DNA from: DATMNI01 sp035570275 | Lineage (GTDB): Bacteria > Acidobacteriota > Terriglobia > Bryobacterales > Bryobacteraceae | Direction: 5' to 3' | NCBI GenBank assembly: GCA_035570275.1 | Contig: DATMNI010000279.1 | Location: forward strand, 22,677 to 86,676 | DNA: 64,000 nucleotides | Shown: piece by piece, positions 55,215-64,000 of the stretch | Layout of the letters: every line of letters starts with the position of its first letter | Numbering within the stretch: position 1 is the stretch's first letter | Made by a program: the position numbers and the translations under genes | The notes under the pieces: generated by a model | The model's input: only the letters and a program-made list of their open reading frames with translations | Database searches by the model: none | Told to the model about the DNA's origin: nothing

Positions 55215-55690
55215 TTAAGGATCGGGGGACTCGAACACGGACATGGCGTCACCCTGCTCGGCCACGACATACTGGATGGCCGCCGAAACGTGCTGTGGCT
55301 TCCACAGCCATCGCGTGCTCCCATGGCGTGCCCATCGCTTACGGTTTGGTCCATCCAGCCTCATCTGATTCAGGCGGCGGCTGCCGTAAGGTTTGAAATC
55401 GCTCATGACCCGCTCCGACGTTACTTCCGCTTCTACCACCGCGTGCACGTGATTGCTCCGCACGTGAGCCGCCAGCAGGCTCCAGCCACGATGCACACAC
55501 ACTTCTTGAATCGCTTTCCAACACGGCGTTGCCCCTGATCTGATCCAAGTGATAGGGAGCCTGATCCATACGTTCCATCCCGGCTGCGGCGCGCGTGGAA
55601 TCCCCTTCCAGGGTCGGGGTTCCGGGCACATTGTGGGCGCGATCGACGGAGCTCGATTCGCTGCCGTGCAGGTGGCATCCGTAGCAGGCA
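55215..55690 (-). pseudogene. REP-associated tyrosine transposase (RAYT, Y1/HUH type), frameshifted and 5'-truncated
   Basis: On the minus strand, IQEVCVHRGWSLLAAHVRSNHVHAVVEAEV holds the HUH pair (HVH). RKRWARHGSTRWLWKPQHVSAAIQYVVAEQG with the probable catalytic Tyr completes the C-terminal half. The N-terminal part (VDRAHNVPGTPTLEGD, APYHLDQIRGNAVLE) is in another frame, so there is a frameshift near 55525. The 5' end runs into a methyltransferase remnant. RAYTs are associated with REP-like palindromic repeats, which this genome region also carries. Confidence 0.78.
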
Positions 55691-55693
55691 AAG

Positions 55694-56113
55694 GTTCTTC
55701 GCCGGCGCTTTGCCCGGGTTACCGCGGTTGAGGTCGATCCGCTTTTCGCCGAGTCTCTGGCGCGCCGGATGCGCCACACCAACGTCCAGGTCACCGAAGC
55801 CAGCGGCGCCGCGCTCCCTTTCGCCGACCAGGTTTTCTCCGGCGCTGTCTGCTTTACCATGCTGCATCACGTGCCGTCCCGAGGCGCGCAGGACCGGCTC
55901 CTGGCGGAAGTATGCCGCGTCCTCAGGCCCGGTGGAATATTCGCCGGCACCGATAGCCGCGGCAGCCGCGGATTGCAACTGGTGCACTACCACGACACCT
56001 TTGTGCCGGTCGACCCACTCACCTTCCGTGGCCGCCTGGAGCGGGCCGGCTTCTGCGAAGTGTCGGTGGAAGCCCGGCGCAGGGCCTTCCGTTTCCGCGC
56101 CCGGCGTGGGTAG
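55694..56113 (+). pseudogene. class I SAM-dependent methyltransferase, 5'-truncated
   Basis: LRRRFARVTAVEVDPLFAESLARRMRHTN (motif I end/II), then ALPFADQVFSGAVCFTMLHHVP and LLAEVCRVLRPGGIFAGTDS show a methyltransferase core. The N-terminal third with the SAM-binding GxGxG is missing where the transposase relic begins, so the surviving 140 residues cannot be functional. A methionine at 55769 begins an open frame but it lies well within the domain. Confidence 0.75.
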
Positions 56114-56239
56114 ACGATGGAGGGGACGCTTTTCGCGGCCAGTCTCTTCGGCCGAACCGAAGCGGCCGCCTGCACGCAGCGGCCGGACCAAACGCCGTTC
56201 CCGATCATACAGCCGCTGCGCGGTTCGCAGATCTTGACA

Positions 56240-59200
56240 TCAGAACGTGAACTTGAGTGCGGCCTGAGTGAGCCGGGGCGGCGCCGCCTTAACTACCTGG
56301 CCGAACGAAGCGCTATCGATGTCGCCATTCACCGCCGCCGATCCGAAAAACTGCGCGTGGTTGAGAGAGTTGAAGGTTTCCAGACGAAACTCGATCGATT
56401 TCGATTCGCCAAAACGAAAGGATCTTCGAATCGCAAGATCGAAATTGACCATCCCCGGCCCGTAAAAAGAGCGGCGCGAAGCCGTGCCGGGCGTACCTGG
56501 AGCGTTTGGGCTGAAAAGCGATGTATTGAAATACGGCAACCCGTTGCGCGGATCGTGGTTAACGCCCACACCGCCCCGCGTCGCGTCAGCCGTAACGTCA
56601 GGCAGGTCGAGACTCCTGTTATTCACACCGTTGGGAAGGCTTCCCATGAGCGAACGGTCGCCATCGCTGGCCAGAGTCACCGGGAAACCGGAACTGACGC
56701 GCGTGATTCCCGAAAGGGACCAGCCCTGCGTCAGGGCGTTGGACAGACCGGTCCGGCCGAAAAGCCGTGGCAGCGGCAGTTGCCAATCATAAGTCGCGAC
56801 CAGGTTGTGCGTCAGATCCCAGGCCGAAAGTGCGCGCGTGGCTCGAAAGTTGAAAGGGTTAATTGGGTCGGCCAGGCTGGAGGATTGATCGATCGACTTA
56901 CTGAACGTGTAGCCGATCATCAGGTCAAGCCCCTTGCCCGAGTGTCTCAGGCTGGCTTGAAAGGAATTGTAACTCGAGTTCCCGATGCTGGCATCGTAAT
57001 CGTCATTGGCGAAAGCCGGCCCCAACGGCCCGCGGGTGCCGCTCAGCGTTTGACCGGCGGCCGTTATGTATGCCGTATCCTCGCCAAACGGCCCGCAGGT
57101 GGGCGTTCCCGGAGCCACGGCGGCCGGCCGGCTTAACGCCAGACAGCGCGCGGGGTCGCCCGGATTGGCTGAATAGACAACCAGCAGGTGATGGGCCTGG
57201 GACCCCACGTAACTCAAGCTCAGCAGCGTGTTCGTGCCGAGCTGCCGTTCCATCGAAAGGAAATAGTTCTCATTGTAAGGATACGTGTTCCAGGGCGGCG
57301 GCGCTGTCATTCCAGCCTGGGGAAGAAACGGCGAGTAATCGATGTTCGAGTTAGGCCGGCTGGCAGAGGCATTTAGCGGAGGCACAGTAAGTGGAAACGG
57401 ATTCACATGGATCTCTCCGTTCGCCGCATTGATGAATGGCGTGGCAAAGAGCGGCCGCCCCGAGCTGGTGTAACTCAAGCCATAGGGCGGCTGGGGTTCG
57501 TCGATGCCGATGGTATTTCCCTGAATCACCGAGTAAAAGATGCCGTAGCCGGCGCGGATGCTGGTTCTGCTGCCCGGAGAATAAGCCAGCCCCAGCCGCG
57601 GAGCCAACCGGTTGCGCTGGGGCACCAGGGTGTTGGGGACTCCGGGGTCCGTCGGATACACCAGACTGACCGGCGCCGTCGGATAGACTTTGGACTGCTC
57701 TCCCGGGATAAATGTCGGGATCTGGTTATACTTCTCCGACCAGTACTGCATCAAGTCCCATCTTAGCCCGTAGTTCAATGTTAGATTCGACGCGATCCGC
57801 CAGCTATCCTGCGCGTACGCCGCCGCATACTTGTGGCGTCCATAGTAGGCCTCGGAATCCGCCTGATTATAGTTGCTGGCGACACCGATCAGAAAGTCCG
57901 CAAAGTCGGAGCCGGTTTCCGATCCCGAGAAAAGGAAAGATCCGTTGAACGTCGCGTTGGGATTGACGTTTACCTGTTCGAAACTCAGGTGAATGCCGGC
58001 CTTGATCGTGTGACTGCTCCAGACCTTGGAAATACTGTCAATCATCGAATAGGTATTGTTCGCCTGTGTCAGGTTGGTGATGGGAGTGCCGATCACAAAC
58101 GAATTGAAGCGGGTATTCTCAATGCCTTCGATTTGCGGGGCCAGCACCGCGATGCCCGCAGTTCCCGGTCCGGTTACAAAACCCTGGGAAGCCAGGCTGG
58201 GCCCAACTCCGCCGGAAGGTTGGCCGACGTTATTCGAGGTCCGCATGTAGCTCAGACGTAGCTCATTGACCGCCGAAGCGGTGATGGTTTTCGTCTGGCC
58301 CAGACTGATCAACTGCGAGCGCCCCAGATCCAGGGCCGCGAATCCCGGGACGCTGGCGCCGCCTTGCCCGGTTGGATAGGGATTGCTCAAGTTATAGTCG
58401 TCTGAGTAGTAGTAGGCCGAAAGCAAACCCAAGCGCCGGGTGTTGCCCTCAACACGAAAGCTCCCTTTGTCGTCCCGCAAGACTCTTCCTTCACCAGCCG
58501 TTGAAAACGTGCCGGCGCCGATGTTCGGAGCCGGTATGTATGGCAAAAGATGTTTGGCCGGTTCGGACCATGCCCGCTGGGGAACCCTGGCATTTGGAAA
58601 CACGCATTGGCTGGCCTCAGCGCAGCCTGGAGTATAGTACGGCTCGTTGGCAGCAACGGCGTAGCCGAGTTTTTGCGAGAGCAGATTGGCCAGATAGGGG
58701 CCGCTCACGGCGCCCGAAAGCGAATCGGCGCGGTCCGCTAGATTGCCTCCCCGGTCGGCGCTTGTAGGGACGGGGATCAAACCGGTATCGACACCCTGGC
58801 TTTGGCGGGTTCCCTGGTAATCGCCGAAAAAAAATAGCCGGTTCTTTTCGATGGGTCCGCCGAGCGTGCCGCCGAACTGGTTTTGCCGGTAAGGACTGCG
58901 CTCCGGCGAGAAGAAATTCCGGGCGTCGAGCGCGGTGTTCCGGAGAAACTCGAAGCCGCCGCCGTGCAGTTCGTTGGTGCCGGTTTTGGTCACCACATTG
59001 ACGATCCCGCCGCTGTAGTTGCCGTACTCGGCGTCAAAATTGTTGGTCAAGATGCGGAACTCGGCGATCGAGTCCAGATTCGGCACGATGGAAGTGCCGC
59101 CGTTCATTAGTTCCTTGACGTCGCCGCCGTTCACCATGAAGCCGTTGGCATCTTCACGCTGGCCGTTAATCGACTGGTTGCCAGGGTTGAGGCCGCCCGA

Positions 59201-59758
59201 GGGAGCAATCGCCACCGTGACCCCCGCCATGACGATGGAATCGGGCTGTTGTGTGGTCGTGGGAACGATACCGGGCTGCAGCGCCATCAGGTCCGTGAAA
59301 CTGCGGCCGTTGAGCGCCACCGCCGTCATCGATTTGGCGCTGACTACTTCGCCCACCTGGGTGCTGGCGGTCTCCACGCGGAGCGAGTTCTCCGTAACCG
59401 TTATCTCTTCAATCCGATCCGCCAATTCCAGGCCGGCATCTACCTGCAGAATGCTGTCCAGGTCAATTCTTAAGCCCGTCCGAATCTGCGGCCTGAACCC
59501 CGGAGCTTCCACCTGGAGGCGATACTGTCCTATCGGCAGGCTGGGAAACGAATAGGCGCCTTTGGAGTCGCTGACGGTCTTGCTTTGAATGCCCTTGGCC
59601 GTGTTCGTCACCGTCAGCGTGGCGCCGCGAACCACCGAGCCGGCGGGGTCCGTGACGGTACCGGAAATGGTCCCGGTCGTCCCTGCCCACACTGCCGTGT
59701 GAAATGCCAACGCGTGAAATGCCAAAAGGGCACCCGTGAGAATTCGGGTGGACGTCAC
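56240..59758 (-). CDS. TonB-dependent receptor with carboxypeptidase-regulatory-like domain
   Basis: The 1,172-residue protein is intact. A signal peptide ends near TAVWA, the carboxypeptidase-like domain (ISGTVTDPAGSVVRGATLTVTNTAKG) covers residues 32-115, and the plug has NFDAEYGNYSGGIVNVVTKTGTNELHGGGFEF. The barrel ends in TQAALKFTF. Its ATG overlaps the stop of the M61 peptidase (ATGA), so the peptidase is translated first and the receptor coupled to it. A peptide or peptidase-derived ligand is a reasonable inference. Confidence 0.93.
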   Translation of the reverse strand: MTSTRILTGALLAFHALAFHTAVWAGTTGTISGTVTDPAGSVVRGATLTVTNTAKGIQSKTVSDSKGAYSFPSLPIGQYRLQVEAPGFRPQIRTGLRIDLDSILQVDAGLELADRIEEITVTENSLRVETASTQVGEVVSAKSMTAVALNGRSFTDLMALQPGIVPTTTQQPDSIVMAGVTVAIAPSGGLNPGNQSINGQREDANGFMVNGGDVKELMNGGTSIVPNLDSIAEFRILTNNFDAEYGNYSGGIVNVVTKTGTNELHGGGFEFLRNTALDARNFFSPERSPYRQNQFGGTLGGPIEKNRLFFFGDYQGTRQSQGVDTGLIPVPTSADRGGNLADRADSLSGAVSGPYLANLLSQKLGYAVAANEPYYTPGCAEASQCVFPNARVPQRAWSEPAKHLLPYIPAPNIGAGTFSTAGEGRVLRDDKGSFRVEGNTRRLGLLSAYYYSDDYNLSNPYPTGQGGASVPGFAALDLGRSQLISLGQTKTITASAVNELRLSYMRTSNNVGQPSGGVGPSLASQGFVTGPGTAGIAVLAPQIEGIENTRFNSFVIGTPITNLTQANNTYSMIDSISKVWSSHTIKAGIHLSFEQVNVNPNATFNGSFLFSGSETGSDFADFLIGVASNYNQADSEAYYGRHKYAAAYAQDSWRIASNLTLNYGLRWDLMQYWSEKYNQIPTFIPGEQSKVYPTAPVSLVYPTDPGVPNTLVPQRNRLAPRLGLAYSPGSRTSIRAGYGIFYSVIQGNTIGIDEPQPPYGLSYTSSGRPLFATPFINAANGEIHVNPFPLTVPPLNASASRPNSNIDYSPFLPQAGMTAPPPWNTYPYNENYFLSMERQLGTNTLLSLSYVGSQAHHLLVVYSANPGDPARCLALSRPAAVAPGTPTCGPFGEDTAYITAAGQTLSGTRGPLGPAFANDDYDASIGNSSYNSFQASLRHSGKGLDLMIGYTFSKSIDQSSSLADPINPFNFRATRALSAWDLTHNLVATYDWQLPLPRLFGRTGLSNALTQGWSLSGITRVSSGFPVTLASDGDRSLMGSLPNGVNNRSLDLPDVTADATRGGVGVNHDPRNGLPYFNTSLFSPNAPGTPGTASRRSFYGPGMVNFDLAIRRSFRFGESKSIEFRLETFNSLNHAQFFGSAAVNGDIDSASFGQVVKAAPPRLTQAALKFTF

Positions 59759-61638
59759 CGCTTGACCCTTGGCGCGATGATGTCGGACAGCAAATCCTTC
59801 TTGCCATCCTCTTTCACCAGGTGTGGATACTTCTCGCCGCCGCGGTATTCCACCGCGCGCGTCTCGTAATACTCACCGTTCTTGAGCAACAGCTCCACGG
59901 GCTTGGCATCGGACGCCGTCCTGGCGACCGCCTCGCGTAATACCGTGTTGTTGAACTGGCGGCCATTCACCGCTATCAGTTTCACCGCCGGAGCGACGCC
60001 CGCCTTCTGCGCCGGGCCCTGATACGTCACGTCCGTAATGGTGCCGTCTTCCTTCACACGAAGGCCGATCGAGTAGCTTTGGTCCACTTCCTTGCGGTCG
60101 CTCTCGACAGCCTTCCAGAAGTCCGACCGCTCGCCGTCATAGACCAGCTTCCAGCCGCCATGCTCAATGCCGGCCAACGGCGCGTGCGCGTCGGTGGAAT
60201 GCAGCCGCTGGTTCAGGAAACCGGCCCAATCGTGCGGTTGCACGGCATTGAGCGCGGCCACCACGTCATCGAAGTTATATGCCTTCAGCGCGGGCCCGCC
60301 ACCCGGCCCGCCGTGAAAAGCGCGGCAGAAATCGTCCAGCGATTTCGCTCCCTTGCTGAGCTGCCGAATCGTCACATCGGCCTCCAGCCAGATCAGCGTG
60401 CCTTCGGGATAGTAGTCCACACCGCGGCGGTAGTTCCCATAATCGCTGCCGGCATCGTAAAGCACCTGCGCCGCCACGGCGGTATCCTCCAGCGGCCTCC
60501 AGGTGCGGCCGAATTTGGTGTCCAGCGCAGCCGCGGTGGCCGCCAGTGACTCCCGGTATTCCTCGGCGCTCCGCAAGCCGCTGCGCGCCGCCAGAATTTC
60601 GCCCAGGTACTGCGTAAGCCCTTCGTATACCCACAACAGGTCACCCTTCATCGGCGTGTCATAGCCGCCATCGTGGCCGCCCGAAATCAGGCCGGACGGC
60701 CGGCGGTACTTGCCGTTCCAGGAATGCACGAACTCGTGCGACAGCAGGTCGGCGGAGGCTTTTTGTGTGTCCGGGTCAATCAGGGTGCGCTCGCTGTACC
60801 GGTCGTCGCTGGACTCGTGGTGTTCCAGCCCGAAGTGCGCCACGTGGTCGCTCAGCGTGTATAGGAAATGATAGCTGCCATAGTGGCGCGATCCGAACAG
60901 CGCGCCCGTCTCCTGCACCAGATTCTTGTATTGGCCGATGATCTCCGGGCTCACCTCCAAGGCGCGATCGCTGTCGGCGGCGATGTGCAAATAGTGCGAC
61001 GCGCCGGCATACAAACCCAGGTCGATGGTGCGATAGTGCGCACCGGCGGAAACTGGGGAATCGATCAGCGTGGTGAGCGGCGCGGGCTGAAACTCGATTT
61101 CGTTGCCCGATTCGCGCCGCAGCGGGAGCGCAGTTCCGTAGCGCCATCCGTTCGGCACACGCAGGTTCGCCTGGTACTGGAAGTCGTCCGGTTGCGTGCC
61201 TTCCGGGTAGAGCAGCAGTTGGTTCCAGTTCAGCACCGCCAGTTCGCTGGTGGCCGAACTGCCCGAAGTGAAGCCTGACGATTCGGGCGGCGAGATGAAG
61301 TCGAATGCCACCTCCAGCGCGGTCACGCCCGCCGGAACATCCAGGTGAAAGGCAAACATGTTGACGCTGTCGCGCTTCCACGCGATCGTCTTTCCGCCGC
61401 TTTGAATCTTCAGCCCCACCAGGTTGGCGATCGGCCCGGTGGGCCCGTGCTCACCGGGAATCCACTCCGGATAGAGCAGCGTCATCGCCCCGGCCTTTGC
61501 CGGCATACTCATCTGCACGTGAAACAACCGCCGCGGCGCATCCGTGGCGTCCACACGCAGCCGCACGGTGTTCTGCGCGTGCAATGGCATCCACAGAAGC
61601 GCCGGAAGAAGGAGAGAGCAAACCCGCATGACCCGCAT
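59755..61638 (-). CDS. M61 family metallopeptidase (glycyl aminopeptidase-like) with PDZ domain
   Basis: The 627-residue protein has a signal peptide, an N-terminal beta domain, and the M61 zinc site HEFVHSWNGKYRRP (HExxH, near residue 300) with the third ligand in VYEGLTQYLGE near 337. A C-terminal PDZ domain (SIGLRVKEDGTITDVTYQGPAQKAGV) covers about 505-600. M61 enzymes act outside the cytoplasm on peptides. It is the first gene of a two-gene unit with a TonB receptor. Confidence 0.93.
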   Translation of the reverse strand: MRVMRVCSLLLPALLWMPLHAQNTVRLRVDATDAPRRLFHVQMSMPAKAGAMTLLYPEWIPGEHGPTGPIANLVGLKIQSGGKTIAWKRDSVNMFAFHLDVPAGVTALEVAFDFISPPESSGFTSGSSATSELAVLNWNQLLLYPEGTQPDDFQYQANLRVPNGWRYGTALPLRRESGNEIEFQPAPLTTLIDSPVSAGAHYRTIDLGLYAGASHYLHIAADSDRALEVSPEIIGQYKNLVQETGALFGSRHYGSYHFLYTLSDHVAHFGLEHHESSDDRYSERTLIDPDTQKASADLLSHEFVHSWNGKYRRPSGLISGGHDGGYDTPMKGDLLWVYEGLTQYLGEILAARSGLRSAEEYRESLAATAAALDTKFGRTWRPLEDTAVAAQVLYDAGSDYGNYRRGVDYYPEGTLIWLEADVTIRQLSKGAKSLDDFCRAFHGGPGGGPALKAYNFDDVVAALNAVQPHDWAGFLNQRLHSTDAHAPLAGIEHGGWKLVYDGERSDFWKAVESDRKEVDQSYSIGLRVKEDGTITDVTYQGPAQKAGVAPAVKLIAVNGRQFNNTVLREAVARTASDAKPVELLLKNGEYYETRAVEYRGGEKYPHLVKEDGKKDLLSDIIAPRVKR

Positions 61639-61653
61639 GATCGATTCTACTAC

Positions 61654-62229
61654 TCAGGCACTCAACCGCCGCAGCGCTTCGCCCGTCCGGATCACCTCGC
61701 AATACTCGCCGCTCAGATTCGCCAGTGACATGGCGTGTACTTCTTCGGCCGTGCGCAAGCGCCCGTCCCAATCGGGGCGCGCGAAGGTGAAACAAGCGTC
61801 CTCCACCAGGTAGGTTGCAAAACCCAGGTTGCCGGCCATCCGCACCGTGGCCTCCACGGAATTGTTGGTGATCACGCCGGCGACCACCAGCACGGTGTGA
61901 CCCGCGGTTCGCAGCAAGTGCTCCAGACCGGTGCCTATGAAGGCGCTGTTTGTCTTTTTGGCGATGATGTTCTCGCCCGCGAGCGGTTTCACCTCCGCCT
62001 TGAACTCGTTTCCATTCTGGCCCGGCCGGTAGTGCGAACCGGTCTCGGAATCGTGCCTGACGTGGTAGATGGGGAGCGCTCTGCGCCGCCACTCATACAG
62101 CAACTGCGCCATATGCGTTTCGGCCTCCGGGTGGTTGCGCGGCCCATGCCGAGCCCAATCCGGATGATCAATGGCATTCTGTACGTCGATGATTACCAGA
62201 ACTGGCCGCTGTGAGCTATAGCCCCGCAT
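61654..62229 (-). CDS. isochorismatase-like cysteine-hydrolase-family protein with altered active site
   Basis: The 191-residue protein has the isochorismatase fold: VLVIIDVQNAID (catalytic Asp), KKTNSAFIGTGLEHLL (Lys) and VVAGVITNNSVEATVRMAGNLG. The place of the nucleophilic Cys in the GxxTxxCV pattern is Ser here, so it is either a Ser variant or an inactive scaffold. Its 5' end overlaps the DUF2277 gene by 14 bp. Confidence 0.82.
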   Translation of the reverse strand: MRGYSSQRPVLVIIDVQNAIDHPDWARHGPRNHPEAETHMAQLLYEWRRRALPIYHVRHDSETGSHYRPGQNGNEFKAEVKPLAGENIIAKKTNSAFIGTGLEHLLRTAGHTVLVVAGVITNNSVEATVRMAGNLGFATYLVEDACFTFARPDWDGRLRTAEEVHAMSLANLSGEYCEVIRTGEALRRLSA

Positions 62230-62461
62230 CGCCTCGGCTCGCCTTGGCTGGCGGCGACGTTCTGGCTGGCCCGAGGGCTTCCAGCAGCCGGCGACTGGCT
62301 TCCGCCACGTCCGCTACAGCGCGATCGAACGCCGCCTGGTTGCGCGTGGAAGGCTGGCGGTAGCCGCTGATCTTTCGCACAAACTGCAACGCCGCGGCCT
62401 GCGATTCCTCGGCTGTGGCGGGTGGGCCGGGCCGGCGCAGAACTTTAATGCTTCGACACAT
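62216..62461 (-). CDS. DUF2277 family small protein
   Basis: From ATG 62461 the 81-residue protein begins MCRSIKVLRRPGPPAT and has AALQFVRKISGYRQPSTRNQAAFDRAV, the family pattern. The length is typical. It overlaps the isochorismatase-like gene. Function unknown. A longer upstream frame is only the dispersed repeat. Confidence 0.85.
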   Translation of the reverse strand: MCRSIKVLRRPGPPATAEESQAAALQFVRKISGYRQPSTRNQAAFDRAVADVAEASRRLLEALGPARTSPPAKASRGDAGL

Positions 62462-62482
62462 CGGAGCCATTATCTCAAACCC

Positions 62483-62600
62483 TTTGTGGGGCAGGTTGTT
62501 AACCTGCGGCGGATTGGCAATCCGCCCGCCGGCAGTTGGCGCGCAGCCGAACTTCCACAAGCGACTTTCGAGAGTGCGGCGCGGATTGCCAATCCGTCCG
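62483..62600 (+). repeat. dispersed double-hairpin repeat, copy C
   Basis: It starts TTTGTGGGGCAGGTTGTTAA and carries both GGCGGATTGGCAATCCGCC-type hairpins and the conserved middle, with a 2-base insertion (GCGCGG) before the last hairpin. It lies 22 bp upstream of the DUF2277 start, in its promoter region. Confidence 0.92.
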
Positions 62601-62657
62601 TGCGATGCGAAGCGAGCCATGCCCCGCTAGCACCTATCGTTAGACCGCCTGGCGTTG

Positions 62658-62999
62658 CTACCCCGCCCGCGCCGCTTCCACGGTATCGTAGAACGAAAAC
62701 ACCGTATCCAGCAGGCTCACCCGAAACGTCTGCAGCACATGCCCGGTGGCGCCCGCCATCCGCATGTCGCCTCCAGCCGCCGCGATTTTGTTGTAGCTCC
62801 AGATAAACCGGCCAACGCCCGTGCTGTCGATCGCGGTCACGGCCGCGAGGTTGAAGATAATCGTGCGCGTCCCCTGGCGCAAGAACCCGTCCACCACATT
62901 CACAATCTGCTCGCTCTCCAGCCCGAGCATGATCTTCCCACCAAGCGTTACCTCGGCCGTCCCCGCTACGATCTCCCGATGGCTGATCTGCATCGCCAT
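62658..62999 (-). CDS. STAS-domain anti-sigma-factor antagonist
   Basis: From ATG 62999 the 113-residue protein shows a STAS domain: VTLGGKIMLGLESEQI, RTIIFNLAAVTAIDSTGVGRFIWSYN with the phosphorylatable Ser of DSTG, and GGDMRMAGATGHVLQTF. Such proteins sequester an anti-sigma kinase when unphosphorylated. No kinase or phosphatase is nearby. Confidence 0.88.
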   Translation of the reverse strand: MAMQISHREIVAGTAEVTLGGKIMLGLESEQIVNVVDGFLRQGTRTIIFNLAAVTAIDSTGVGRFIWSYNKIAAAGGDMRMAGATGHVLQTFRVSLLDTVFSFYDTVEAARAG

Positions 63000-63131
63000 A
63001 GCAGGCACTAGTGTAAGCCGAATTCATGCCGCCACGCCACCCGGTTCCCCCGGCCCCGCTGCTCCCCGTTACCGACGGAACAACTCGCGTACCCGCCCCG
63101 CGGACGCCCTGGCCCCCCAGCGTTCCGAGGC

Positions 63132-63543
63132 ATGCTGGCACGGTATTTCGGGGCCAGCGAGTACTGGCACGATCGCGACAGCGGGCCCTGGGAGGAATCC
63201 CGCAGGAGACAATACGCCCGGGCGGAGCAATTCTACCGGGAAGCAGTGAAGGCGCTAACGGCACGGCCACTAACAGGAAACATTGGAGTGGGAGTGGTTG
63301 AAGTTGGTTTAGGCCGGGCGCTGCTGCGCCAGAATCACAACCAGGAAGCGGAGAAATATCTCACGTCCGGGTACGCAATCCTGATCACCAGGCCTGCCCG
63401 TATTCCCACCGCGGCTTCAGGAAGCGCGTGAAGATCTCGCCACGGTTTACGAGGCATTGCAACAGCCGGACAAGGCCAAAAGGTTCCGGGAGGAACTCGC
63501 CGCCAACCAGCCCAGGAAGGTTGATGCACCGGGCGGGAAGTGA
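63132..63543 (+). pseudogene. TPR tail of a serine/threonine-kinase-type protein, frameshifted remnant
   Basis: An open frame reads RAEQFYREAVKAL and EVGLGRALLRQNHNQEAEKYLTSG. Near 63400 similarity passes to another frame, which reads RLQEAREDLATVYEALQQPDKAKRFREEL and ends at 63543. The combination resembles the TPR tails of acidobacterial Ser/Thr kinases. The kinase domain is absent upstream. Confidence 0.6.
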
Positions 63544-63838
63544 GTTGACAATCCCCGCTCAACTTCCTCGACCAATTGTTCCGGCGACGACGACGTGCTC
63601 TGCCGGCATCCGCGGTCACCGCCCGCGCAACTATTTCTTCGCCCTTGAAGTCAATCAGTTGCGGGTATTCAGTCCCGAAAGTCTCGAACGCGTGTGCTAC
63701 CGTCGAAGCAGAAGCCTTCGCCCATTGCCGTTCAGCAGGCCGAGATGCACTCTAATCCATTGGTTGCCCGAAGGTCCGCGGCTGAGCCGGACCGCGCCGC
63801 CCAGCGAAAGCTCCGGAGACAGACCTCTCACCCCCCTA

Positions 63839-63997
63839 ATTGGCTTCGTTCCGCCAATCCCCGCAAGCGTTGGGCGTCACCCCCGGCCGCTGGCCCCGAG
63901 CCTCCGCGACAAATTGGCTTCGTTCCGCCAATCGCCGCTCAACCGTTTGGCCGCGTCCCCAGCCACCGGCCCCCCAAATTGGCTTCGTTCTTCCAAT
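63839..63997 (+). repeat. three tandem copies of a hairpin-bearing repeat, continuing past the window edge
   Basis: ATTGGCTTCGTTCCGCCAAT occurs at 63839-63858 and 63913-63932, and in a variant form (ATTGGCTTCGTTCTTCCAAT) at 63978-63997. In the first two copies ATTGGC and GCCAAT form a short stem. The intervals (74 and 65 bp) share related GC-rich spacers, so the unit repeats every 65-74 bp. No spacer variability of the CRISPR type is seen. Confidence 0.85.
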
Positions 63998-64000
63998 CCT

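Noticed and set aside
63839..64000. Possible CRISPR array
   Set aside because: The spacers are related to each other and not unique, the repeats vary and no cas gene is near.

Overview
The window looks like chromosomal DNA from an acidobacterium, probably of the Solibacter/Bryobacterales type. This is inferred from gene content, not from a database match. Indicators are several roughly 1,200-residue TonB-dependent receptors with an N-terminal carboxypeptidase-like domain and a terminal Phe, an 'acidobacterial duplicated orphan permease', DUF1549/DUF1553 plus DUF1501 gene pairs, PQQ/cytochrome c propeller proteins, Tat-exported Gfo/Idh/MocA oxidoreductases, and uniformly high GC. No rRNA, tRNA or CRISPR array was found.

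Layout. 1-10578: the end of a DUF1553 protein and a DUF1501 protein, a tannase-type esterase, a sigma factor overlapping a VOC protein, a PQQ-propeller/cytochrome c plus ThuA pair, and a small muconolactone-isomerase-like protein. 10961-14509: an intact TonB receptor. 14622-35762: a long run of phosphorus-related genes: an OprB-type porin divergent from a PstS-type phosphate-binding protein, a YncE/phosphoesterase fusion (broken) with a Pho-box-like site in front, an S1/P1-type nuclease, a bifunctional OlsF-like ornithine-lipid acyltransferase, an alkaline-phosphatase-superfamily enzyme, a purple-acid-phosphatase-type enzyme and polyphosphate kinase. Two TonB receptors in this run are broken. 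35997-46813: MFS transporter, MaoC-like hydratase, aminotransferase/amino-acid permease pair, a MazEF-type toxin-antitoxin, an esterase, an ECF42-type sigma factor with its DGPF partner, and the large permease. 46946-55015: a decayed BrnT toxin with intact BrnA, an S9 peptidase, a POT peptide transporter, a Gfo/Idh plus NHL-propeller pair, and DUF1697. 55019-64000: relics of a REP-associated transposase and a methyltransferase, a TonB receptor translationally coupled to an M61 peptidase, an isochorismatase-like protein, DUF2277, a STAS protein, a TPR relic and a tandem hairpin repeat.

Two themes stand out. First, 14.6-35.8 kb reads as a phosphorus-scavenging island: binding and uptake, release from phosphoesters and nucleic acids, replacement of phospholipid by ornithine lipid, and storage as polyphosphate. 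Second, that same island is decaying. It holds a 1,555-bp insertion sequence with a 4-bp target duplication, at least three internally deleted or fused genes, a nonsense mutation, and fossil fragments of a second nuclease and a second phosphatase. Outside the island, a roughly 115-bp double-hairpin repeat occurs three times in full and at least once in part, and one partial copy lies near the REP-associated transposase relic.
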